Part shown: piece after piece, positions 15,982 through 22,613 of the stretch
How the letters are laid out: each line of letters starts with the position of its first letter
Position numbering within the stretch: position 1 is the first letter of the stretch
Origin: AV40 sp038230255
GTDB taxonomy: Bacteria; Verrucomicrobiota; Verrucomicrobiia; Chthoniobacterales; UBA10450
NCBI GenBank assembly: GCA_038230255.1
Contig: JBBRNP010000006.1
Location: 1 to 64,000 of the forward strand
DNA: 64,000 bases
Direction: 5' to 3'
The notes under the pieces: model-generated
Told to the model about the DNA's origin: nothing
Database searches by the model: none
What the model saw: only the letters and a program-made list of their open reading frames with translations
Made by a program: the position numbers and the translations under genes

Positions 15982-16154
15982 GACACATGGCGCGGCTGCC
16001 ACGGTTTGAATTCGCCAGCCAGATCCTGCCGGCGCGCTTCGCGCAATTCCTCGATGATCTGCGGATTTTGCGCGGTCAGCCAGTCGTCTAATTCATCGAG
16101 TGTTTCGATGGACGACAATACGGGCACCGGAATTTCGACAACGTCCCTAGGCAT
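15960..16154 (-). CDS. Short acidic protein upstream of the toxin, possible second antitoxin
   Basis: 64 residues: acidic N-terminal part (SSIETLDELDDWLTAQNPQIIEELREARRQD) and basic/aromatic C-terminus (GEFKPWQPRHVSWPTKSK). The ELREARRQDLAGEF segment resembles the C-terminal toxin-binding tail of RelB/Phd-type antitoxins, which typically end LREAREDIEAG. It lacks a recognisable DNA-binding domain. The 22-bp overlap with the toxin gene indicates one transcript of three genes. It may be an antitoxin, a chaperone-like third component, or an unrelated small protein. Confidence 0.65.
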   Translation of the reverse strand: MPRDVVEIPVPVLSSIETLDELDDWLTAQNPQIIEELREARRQDLAGEFKPWQPRHVSWPTKSK

Positions 16155-16315
16155 ATGAATAGCGTATCAAATGTAAGTTTCGAAAGCAAACCTCGTGCAG
16201 AGGCCTCACAAATCTACCGCCCCTCCTGGCCGTCGGTCTTGGGTTGTATCTCGGCAGCTCCCGCTGTGATCCGGTCGGACACCACTTTGTTCTCTTCGTT
16301 GCCTTCTGTTCAGAT

Positions 16316-16368
16316 AGACAGACGGAACATTCGTATGAATTCGTGTCCATTCGTGGTTACGATTGGCG
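16316..16368. repeat. Partial copy of the CGTGTCCATTCGTGG repeat
   Basis: ATTCGTATGAATTCGTGTC then CATTCGTGGTTACGATTGG, matching the right half of the element at 8204-8286. It ends immediately before the ATG at 16370. Confidence 0.65.
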
Positions 16369-16369
16369 C

Positions 16370-16726
16370 ATGAACCCAAATTTCGTCAGTCTGCATCCCT
16401 ATTTTAAAGTGCATCCCGGAAAACTCGACACGGTCAAAGCCGGGTTCCCGCGATTTGTCGAGAAAGCTGCGACCGAGAAAGAGAATCTTTTTTACGAATT
16501 CAGCATCAACGGCGACGAAATCTTCTGTCGCGAAGCGTACCAAAGCGCCGAGGGCGTTCTCGCGCATCTCGAGAACATCGGCGCGCTGCTCGCGGAACTG
16601 CTGACGATGGCCGATCTCACGCGAGTCGAAGTACACGGCCCGGCCGCTGAGCTCGAAAAATTAAAAGCACCTCTCGCGCATCTCAATCCGGCATTCTTTA
16701 CGCTTGAAGCGAGCGTAAAGAAGTAG
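16370..16726 (+). CDS. Antibiotic biosynthesis monooxygenase-like (dimeric alpha/beta barrel) protein
   Basis: 118 residues from the ATG at 16370; the longer upstream frame is repeat sequence. It has the ABM/quinol monooxygenase layout: HPYFKVHPGKLDTVKAGFPRFVEKA, ENLFYEFSINGDEIFCREAYQSAEGVLAHLENI and ELLTMADLTRVEVHGPAAELEKLKAPL. These proteins are small cofactor-free oxygenases or related dimers; the substrate is not predictable. The last six codons (ASVKK and stop) lie inside a 100-bp segment that is duplicated at 18354-18452. Confidence 0.8.
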   Translation: MNPNFVSLHPYFKVHPGKLDTVKAGFPRFVEKAATEKENLFYEFSINGDEIFCREAYQSAEGVLAHLENIGALLAELLTMADLTRVEVHGPAAELEKLKAPLAHLNPAFFTLEASVKK

Positions 16727-16814
16727 CTGGCAGCTAGGAGCTAGGAGCTAGGAGATTGGAGGGGGATCAGCAGTCAGCGGACAGCCGCCTGCGCCGATGC
16801 TACGGCGTGACAAG
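16709..16814. repeat. Long direct repeat, copy 1 (106 bp), with an AGCTAGG heptamer array
   Basis: Begins with the last six codons of the monooxygenase-like gene, runs through about nine consecutive 7-bp units (AGCTGGC, AGCTAGG three times, AGATTGG, AGGGGGA, TCAGCAG and so on) and ends with the palindrome-like CGCCTGCGCCGATGCTACGG plus CGTGACAAG. Copy 2 is at 18354-18452, one heptamer shorter. Since it carries a gene end, this copy is probably the original. Confidence 0.9.
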
Positions 16815-16918
16815 GAAGCAACGCGGATCGCACGGATGGACGAAAAGCATTGAATCGCCAAGCGCTTTCAGATACGCAACGGGAAATATAAACCGCTGCG
16901 TTTAGAGAAGATTTCAAC

Positions 16919-17530
16919 ATGTATCATTCAAAACAAAACAGGTTTCGTTGGATCGCAGTCGCTGTTGCCGTCATGGCGTTGACTCAAGGTGTTGGCAATG
17001 CTCAACAGACGACTGATCCCGATACGCAAGCACAGGCAGACGTCCGGAAAGAGCAGAAAAAGGGGGAAAAACAGGAGAAAAACCAGGCGCGTATTGATGC
17101 GAAAGTGAGACGACGAGACGGTGACGATACCGGGCCGGCCGCTTCGACGGCTCGCGTCAAAGCGAAAGCAGATTTTCAGAAACACTCGGCTGGTCCTTCG
17201 TCATCAGTATCGACCCACGCAAAGACAGCGGTTCCAACTGTGACCGGGAAATCGGGGACCACTGTGCAATCGCAGCAGACGACCACGGCTGTCACACAAC
17301 CTTCAGTCGCGGCGAAAGTAGCGCCCGCCACTCAGATTGTCCCGGCAACCGTCAGCACAACGACGACAGCAGTTGGCGCGACAACAGCAGCACCATTGAC
17401 GACCAACGTTTTAAGCGAACAAACATCTGCCGGAGTGCAAACGCAATCTTCTACCGGGTCTTCTACCCTGAGCGCGCTGACAGCGGTTACCCCGGCAGCG
17501 CCTGCCGCCACTCCGCAACCAACGCCGTAG
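16919..17530 (+). CDS. Secreted low-complexity Thr/Ala/Gln-rich protein
   Basis: 203 residues. Signal peptide (WIAVAVAVMALTQGVGNAQ, cleavage near residue 29), then a charged segment QADVRKEQKKGEKQEKNQARIDAKVRRRDGDD, then a long Thr/Ala/Ser/Val region without predicted domains (TAVTQPSVAAKVAPATQ, GATTAAPLTT). It is probably extracytoplasmic and disordered. No family recognised. The base composition of the C-terminal half reflects ACN codons and is not evidence of a true repeat unit. The next gene also encodes a small secreted protein. Confidence 0.65.
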   Translation: MYHSKQNRFRWIAVAVAVMALTQGVGNAQQTTDPDTQAQADVRKEQKKGEKQEKNQARIDAKVRRRDGDDTGPAASTARVKAKADFQKHSAGPSSSVSTHAKTAVPTVTGKSGTTVQSQQTTTAVTQPSVAAKVAPATQIVPATVSTTTTAVGATTAAPLTTNVLSEQTSAGVQTQSSTGSSTLSALTAVTPAAPAATPQPTP

Positions 17531-17550
17531 AGAAAGGGGATCGAGGATCA

Positions 17551-17622
17551 GTTATCCGTTAATTGTTATTAGTTATTCGGAAAAAACGGAAAACAGAGAA
17601 CGAATAACAGATAACAATTAAC
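17551..17622. repeat. GTTATTN heptamer arrays in inverted orientation
   Basis: Left arm of four units (GTTATCC, GTTAATT, GTTATTA, GTTATTC; 17551-17578) and right arm of three complementary units (GAATAAC, AGATAAC, AATTAAC; 17602-17622). Together they can fold into a long AT-rich hairpin. It lies just after the stop codon at 17530, where it could act as a terminator or mRNA stabiliser. Confidence 0.85.
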
Positions 17623-17697
17623 TCGCGGCCGCGAGTGCGGACGCCGCGCGCTCGCATTGCTGTTGACGTCTCACGGCATTTCTGACGGAATCGCCGC

Positions 17698-18165
17698 ATG
17701 ATAAAGACTAGAATTGCAGTAGTGGCTGTGGCCATGTCGTTTATGGGAGCAGCAGCTTGTTTTGCGGCCAACCCGCACATGGGAACGTGGAAGCTCAATG
17801 AAGCGAAGTCGAAAATCCCGGCGGGGATGAATAAGAACACGGCGGTCGTTTACACCGAGATGAAGGACAAAATGAAGGTGGCGGTGGACGGCGTTGATAA
17901 GGATGGGAAACCGACGCACGGCGTCTGGGTGGGCATGGCCGACGGCAAAGCGTACAAGACGAAAGGGAACCTTGCTTGGGACGCGGCGGCCTACAAAGTT
18001 GTGAACGACCACACCTACGAAATTACGACGATGAAAGGCGGAAAAGTGTTCTCCAATGGCAAGAGCACCGTCTCAGCGGATGGCAAAGCGCGGACCGTCG
18101 CCACTGAAGGGACAGGCACGGACGGGAAGAAGTTCAAATCCAAAGCTGTTTACGACAAAGAGTAG
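17698..18165 (+). CDS. Small secreted protein of unknown function
   Basis: 155 residues with a clear signal peptide (IAVVAVAMSFMGAAACFA, cleavage about residue 24). The mature part begins NPHMGTWKLNEAKSKIPAG and contains VVYTEMKDKMKVAVDGVDKDGKP, HTYEITTMKGGKVFSNGKSTVSADGKARTV and TDGKKFKSKAVYDKE. The pattern GTWKLN..KSK...G near the start and the strand-rich remainder suggest a lipocalin-like barrel seen in many Acidobacteria and Verrucomicrobia proteins of unknown function. GTTATTN heptamer hairpins lie on both sides of the gene. Confidence 0.78.
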   Translation: MIKTRIAVVAVAMSFMGAAACFAANPHMGTWKLNEAKSKIPAGMNKNTAVVYTEMKDKMKVAVDGVDKDGKPTHGVWVGMADGKAYKTKGNLAWDAAAYKVVNDHTYEITTMKGGKVFSNGKSTVSADGKARTVATEGTGTDGKKFKSKAVYDKE

Positions 18166-18199
18166 AGCAGCGGACAGAAGTAAGAAGGATCGGAGATCG

Positions 18200-18328
18200 G
18201 TTATTCGTTAATTGTTATTAGTTATTGGGGAAGAGTCCGGAAACAAGGGACGAAAAGTTATCGGTTAATTGTTATTGGTTATTAGGCAAATCCGGAAACC
18301 AATAACCGAGAACCGGTAACGAATAACC
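18200..18328. repeat. GTTATTN heptamer arrays (three blocks)
   Basis: Block 1 at 18200-18227 (GTTATTC, GTTAATT, GTTATTA, GTTATTG), block 2 at 18257-18284 (GTTATCG, GTTAATT, GTTATTG, GTTATTA) and an inverted block at 18301-18328 (AATAACC, GAGAACC, GGTAACG, AATAACC). Blocks 2 and 3 form a hairpin. The order of variants is the same in blocks 1 and 2 and in the array at 17551, so these are copies of one multi-unit element. Confidence 0.87.
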
Positions 18329-18353
18329 GCGCCTTGCGCGTCATTTGTTCGGC

Positions 18354-18452
18354 GCGAGCGTAAAGAAGTAGCTGGCAGCTTGGAGCTAGGAGCTTGGAGG
18401 GGGATCAGCAGTCAGCGGACAGCCGCCTGCGCCGATGCTACGGCGTGACAAG
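18354..18452. repeat. Long direct repeat, copy 2 (99 bp)
   Basis: Near-identical to 16709-16814, including the 18 bp that encode ASVKK and stop in copy 1, which have no coding role here. The heptamer stretch has AGCTGGC, AGCTTGG, AGCTAGG, AGCTTGG, AGGGGGA: one unit fewer than copy 1. The last five codons and stop of the ABC-F gene fall within this repeat. Confidence 0.9.
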
Positions 18453-20402
18453 AGCAGTAGCGGTTTCCCACTCGTTTGTCAGGCGAGTGAGATCGGCGGT
18501 CACGTTGGATAGTTCGCGGTTGATCGACATTGCTCGGCCGCCGACTTCGTAGACGGCGGGATCTTCGAGAGCGACCACAAGTTCTTTTTGATGGGCTTCC
18601 AGCGTTGCGATTCGGGTTTCGATCTCGTGCAATCGCTTCTCTCTATCGCGCTTCACTTTTGAGATCGCGTTCCGTGCTTCCGCTTCCAAGCGCTTCTGCG
18701 CCCGCGTGCCGTCGGCGCTCCGCGCAGGAGCGCGGCCGGACGCGGGAGATGGAAGATGGGAGTTAGGAGATAGGGCGGAGCCAGCGGTGAGCGCGGTCCG
18801 GGCCGACGCGGCCTTCGACTTATCTATATAGTACTGGTAATCGCCGGGGTAAGCCGTCAGGCGGCCTGAATTGATGTGCAAGACGCTGGTGGCGATGGCG
18901 CGGATGAAATGGACGTCGTGGCTGATGAAGATGAGCGTCCCGTGATATTGCTTAAGCGCGCCGATGAGGGCGTCGATCGAGCCGACATCCAGATGCGTGG
19001 TCGGCTCATCCATGAGCAGAAGGTTCGGCGGATCGAGCAGCAACTTGACCAGCGCCAGTCTCGATTTTTCGCCGCCGCTCAGGACCGCGACCGATTTAAA
19101 AACATCGTCGCCGCTAAAAAGGAACGAGCCAAGAACAGTGCGCGCGGTTTGTTCGGGAACAGGTTTCGGCGAGTCCAACACGCTCTGAAGGACGGTAAGT
19201 TTCGGATTGAGCACGTCGATCCGATTCTGAGAAAAATAGCCAACCCGAACGTTGTGCCCGGGTGCGCGCACGCCGTGCTGCACCGGCAGCACTCCGGCGA
19301 TCAATTTGAGCAGGGTTGATTTGCCCGCGCCATTCGGACCGACCAGCACCGTGCGTTGACCGCGCTCGGCATGAAATTGCAGTCCGCGGTAAACAACCAC
19401 ATCGCCGTAGGCATGATCGACATCTTTCAAGGCGATCACGCGCAGACCGCTTCGCGGCGGCTGCGGGAAATGGAACTTGATTGTTTTTCCGCGCGCGACC
19501 GGGGCCGCGATTTTTTCCATGCGATCAATCTGCTTTAACTTGCTCTGCGCTTGTGAAGCTTTGCTCGCCTTGGCGCGGAAGCGGTCGGCGAACAATTGGA
19601 GCGACGCGATTTCTTTCTGCTGATTTTTGTAAGCGGCCAGTTGCTGTTCTTCGCGGGCGGCTTTCTGCTCGACGTAGTTGTCCCAGTTGCCGCGATAACG
19701 AATCAGTTTCGAATGTGCGATCTCGACGATGCTGCCGACCAGTTGATTCAGGAATTCGCGATCGTGCGAGATCATGACGATCGCGCCCGGATAATTCTTT
19801 AAATATTCCTGGAACCACTGGAGCGATTCGAGATCGAGATGGTTGGTCGGCTCGTCGAGAAGAAGGAGGTCGGGCTCCATCACGAGAAGCCGCGCCAGAT
19901 GCGCGCGCATGATCCAGCCGCCGCTGAGCGCACGCGCCGGCCGATCGAAATCTGTCTCGCGGAAAGCGAGTCCCGCGAGAACGCGTTTCGCCTTTGGTTC
20001 GAGCTGCCAGCCGCCGTGCTCGTCGAAAACATGGAGCGCATTATAATAGGCACTGTCATCTGCCTCGCTTGCCACGCCGTAGCCCAGCGAAGGCTGGTGT
20101 TGCTTGATGATTTTCTGCGCGCGAACAAGCTCCGGCGTCACCGCGATCGCCAGCTCGAGCACGGTTTCGTCGCCCGCCGCCGCGGTCTCTTGCGGAAGAA
20201 ATCCAATGGTGGCGCTCTTTTCGAATGCGATCTGTCCGCTATCAGGAGATGTCTCGCCGAGAATTAGCGAAAACAAGGTTGATTTGCCCGCGCCGTTCGG
20301 ACCGACCAATCCGATCCGGTTCCCGCGATTGACCTGGAGCGAGACCTCATCAAAGAGCCGTCGGCCGCTAAAAGATTTCGTGAGTTGAGAAACGGTAAGC
20401 AT
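18438..20402 (-). CDS. ABC-F family ATPase
   Basis: 654 residues from the ATG at 20402 (MLTVSQLTKSF); the longer frame to 20576 is heptamer repeat and lacks protein character. Two ABC ATPase domains: Walker A GPNGAGKSTL near residue 35 and again near 350, signatures LSGGWIMRAHLARLL and LSGGEKSRLALVKLL, Walker B LLLLDEPTNHLD and LLLMDEPTTHLD. Between them is the charged ABC-F linker (YVEQKAAREEQQLAAYKNQQKEI). There is no membrane domain, so it acts on ribosomes as a translation factor like Uup/EttA. A C-terminal coiled coil follows. The segment about residues 541-563 before it is encoded by heptamer and palindrome repeats and the last residues by a 99-bp repeat. Confidence 0.93.
   Translation of the reverse strand: MLTVSQLTKSFSGRRLFDEVSLQVNRGNRIGLVGPNGAGKSTLFSLILGETSPDSGQIAFEKSATIGFLPQETAAAGDETVLELAIAVTPELVRAQKIIKQHQPSLGYGVASEADDSAYYNALHVFDEHGGWQLEPKAKRVLAGLAFRETDFDRPARALSGGWIMRAHLARLLVMEPDLLLLDEPTNHLDLESLQWFQEYLKNYPGAIVMISHDREFLNQLVGSIVEIAHSKLIRYRGNWDNYVEQKAAREEQQLAAYKNQQKEIASLQLFADRFRAKASKASQAQSKLKQIDRMEKIAAPVARGKTIKFHFPQPPRSGLRVIALKDVDHAYGDVVVYRGLQFHAERGQRTVLVGPNGAGKSTLLKLIAGVLPVQHGVRAPGHNVRVGYFSQNRIDVLNPKLTVLQSVLDSPKPVPEQTARTVLGSFLFSGDDVFKSVAVLSGGEKSRLALVKLLLDPPNLLLMDEPTTHLDVGSIDALIGALKQYHGTLIFISHDVHFIRAIATSVLHINSGRLTAYPGDYQYYIDKSKAASARTALTAGSALSPNSHLPSPASGRAPARSADGTRAQKRLEAEARNAISKVKRDREKRLHEIETRIATLEAHQKELVVALEDPAVYEVGGRAMSINRELSNVTADLTRLTNEWETATALVTP
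18690..18778. repeat. Repeat sequence inside the ABC-F coding region
   Basis: A palindrome-rich stretch (GTCGGCGCTCC...GGAGCGCGGCCG, about 18710-18740) is followed by five heptamers GGGAGAT, GGAAGAT, GGGAGTT, AGGAGAT, AGGGCGG (18744-18778). Translated on the minus strand it gives a Ser/Pro/Ala/Arg-rich linker before the C-terminal coiled coil. Confidence 0.75.
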
Positions 20403-20524
20403 GAGAACTGAAACGCTGAAAGCTGAAACGGGAAACCGGGGAGGGGGACAGATTCCGCGAGCGCCTCTGTCGCCCTGATTGGGCCCAGATTCAAGGGAAT
20501 AAAGGCGCAAGACTGCGTGGCGGA

Positions 20525-20566
20525 GGAGGTCGGAGGTCAGAAGTCGGAGATCAGCGGTCAGAGGCG
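20525..20566. repeat. RGNNGTC heptamer tandem repeat (6 units)
   Basis: Units GGAGGTC twice, then AGAAGTC, GGAGATC, AGCGGTC, AGAGGCG. The array at 24488 has the same AGNNRTC pattern. It lies between the ABC-F gene and the TolB-like/TPR gene that precedes it. Confidence 0.82.
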
Positions 20567-20591
20567 AGAAGCCCAAAGGGGCATCAGCACG

Positions 20592-22613
20592 TTACTTTGG
20601 GGCAAGGGAGTTAACAATTTTTTCGAAGCGCGGATCGCCGCGGAGCGGGTCCCAGTAGGGGTTAAGTTTTAGCTCGCCGTAAGCCGGTCGAGTCGCAAGT
20701 TGCGCGGCCGTGGCGAGGGTCTCGATCGCGAGATCTTTCTCATTGGTCGATGCATAAATGACCGCAAGATTCACGATCAAGTTTGTCCCGACGGCTGCAT
20801 CCTTCGAAGGCGGAAGCAGCTCACAGGCACGACGCCCTTCGCGCAGCGCTTCGTCTTTGCGCCCGAGATCGGCATCGATTCGTCCGAGCAAGCTCCAAGC
20901 CGGCGCGTAATCGGGTTGCACCCGGACGATCTTGTCCAAGATCTCGCGAGCAGCGGTGAAGTGGACGCGCGCGGCAGCCGGATCATTAAAGGTGTGAGCG
21001 GCGACTCCGGCGAACCATTCGCGCGGATGAATAAAATTCCCGGACCAGAGCATTCCTTTCTCCGGAATAAGCGCGAGGGCGCGATTGGCTGCCGCCGGGT
21101 CGCGCTCCAGGATGGCGCAACGGAACAGAGAGTCGGCGAATTCAGCGGCGTTCGGGTGTTGAGCCACGATCGCGGTGAGCGCGGCGCGCGCGGGACGAAT
21201 GTCGGCTCGCTCAAAGAAGGGCAGAAACGCCAGCGTGATGCGGGCGTTATTATCGTCCGGGCTGATGGCCAGAACGCGTTGAAATAGTTGGCTGGCTTCA
21301 GCATAGCGACGCAGCATCAGGTCAGTGGCGGCTGCCTCGATAACGACCTTCGCGTTGCGCGGATCAAGCGCGATGGCGCGCTCGAAGTTCCGGATCGCTT
21401 CGGCCCAACGACTCTGGCGACGATCAACCAGCGCGGTCAGGTAAAAGACGTCAACGTTATTCGGGAGCGTGCTGCGCGCGATATCGAGTTCGGCGCGCGC
21501 GCGGTCGTAATCGCGAAAGCCGTAGTACGCATAGCGAGCCAGGGCGAGGTGGACTTCTCCGGCCTCGGGCTGGAGACGCACCGCATTTTGGATCGCGGCA
21601 TTAGCCAGTTCAAGACGGGCCGGCGTGTGATCGTAGCCACCCCAGAAAAGAATCAGATGCATCCGGGCGAGCGCACCGTAGGCGACGAGAAAGCGCGGAT
21701 CGCGCGCGACCGCCTGATCAAGCAACCTGACCCCTTCGAGTAAACTCGGTTGCTCGGGCGACACGGTTTCGAGTGCCGTGGCCTGCACATAGAGCGCGTT
21801 CGCGGTCAGATCGGTTGTGGGCGCGGCCGCGATGGCCGCTTTCTCGCGCGGAGAAATTCTAACCTGGAGCTGATCCGCGATCGTTCCGGCGATTTCGCTT
21901 TGAATCGCGAAGACATCGGCAAGCTCACGGTCGTAATGGTCGGCCCATAGATGCCTGTCAGTTCGCGCATCTATCAATTGAGCGGTGACACGGACTCGAT
22001 TGTTAATTCGCTGAACACTGCCTTCGAGCACATGGGCCACGCCAAGTTCCTGAGCGATCTGCCGCAGGTTACGCTGGGCACCGCTCTTATATTGCATCAC
22101 CGAAGTACGGCTGATGACTTTTAGGTCAGCGACCTTCGCCAGGTCGGCAAGAATTTCATCCTGCACCCCGTTAGTGAAAAACGCGTTCTCTTCATCTTTG
22201 CTCAAGCTTTCGAACGGAAGCACGGCAATGCTTTTCGAAGCCGAGTTGGATCTAACGACAGGCGCGCCCCACCTTTGAAACAACAGCACGCCCACTGCGG
22301 CGGCGAGAACGAAGATGACGAAAAAGTTAAGTTTCTGCCCGGTCCGTAGAGCGATCGATTTTCCCGGCGCTACTTCTTCCGTGCGCTTGATTCCTTTCGG
22401 TGTTAATTCAAAGGCCCAGCCCAGAACCAGCGCGATTGGAAAACCAAGAATCAAAAGCAGCACAACAAGGCGCACGGCCCAATTCGGAATCTCGAAAAAC
22501 GGAAATATCTGCGTCGCGATCTGCATGAGCAACCACGCCACCAACGCATACGCGACCGCAACTTTGTAAACATTGCGCCGCTTCAGTTCGGCAAAAAAAT
22601 TCGAAAAATTCAT
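20592..22613 (-). CDS. Membrane protein with TolB-like (FlgO) domain and TPR repeats
   Basis: 673 residues. N-terminal region with two to three membrane helices: FFAELKRRNVYKVAVAYALVAWLLMQ, then a hydrophobic segment at about 46-68 ending GWAFELTPKGIKRTEEV, then FFVIFVLAAAVGVLLF. The TolB-like/FlgO domain starts SIAVLPFESLSKDEENAFFTNGVQDEIL and contains HVLEGSVQRINNRVRVTAQLIDART. TPR-like helices fill the rest. In related proteins this module occurs with kinase, cyclase or DNA-binding domains; here there is no catalytic domain, so it may be a sensing or scaffold protein. The ATG overlaps the stop of the paralogue upstream by one base (TAATG). Confidence 0.87.
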   Translation of the reverse strand: MNFSNFFAELKRRNVYKVAVAYALVAWLLMQIATQIFPFFEIPNWAVRLVVLLLILGFPIALVLGWAFELTPKGIKRTEEVAPGKSIALRTGQKLNFFVIFVLAAAVGVLLFQRWGAPVVRSNSASKSIAVLPFESLSKDEENAFFTNGVQDEILADLAKVADLKVISRTSVMQYKSGAQRNLRQIAQELGVAHVLEGSVQRINNRVRVTAQLIDARTDRHLWADHYDRELADVFAIQSEIAGTIADQLQVRISPREKAAIAAAPTTDLTANALYVQATALETVSPEQPSLLEGVRLLDQAVARDPRFLVAYGALARMHLILFWGGYDHTPARLELANAAIQNAVRLQPEAGEVHLALARYAYYGFRDYDRARAELDIARSTLPNNVDVFYLTALVDRRQSRWAEAIRNFERAIALDPRNAKVVIEAAATDLMLRRYAEASQLFQRVLAISPDDNNARITLAFLPFFERADIRPARAALTAIVAQHPNAAEFADSLFRCAILERDPAAANRALALIPEKGMLWSGNFIHPREWFAGVAAHTFNDPAAARVHFTAAREILDKIVRVQPDYAPAWSLLGRIDADLGRKDEALREGRRACELLPPSKDAAVGTNLIVNLAVIYASTNEKDLAIETLATAAQLATRPAYGELKLNPYWDPLRGDPRFEKIVNSLAPK

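Noticed and set aside
17551..18328. Heptamer arrays considered as CRISPR repeats
   Set aside because: Units are 7 bp and contiguous, with no spacers and no cas genes nearby.
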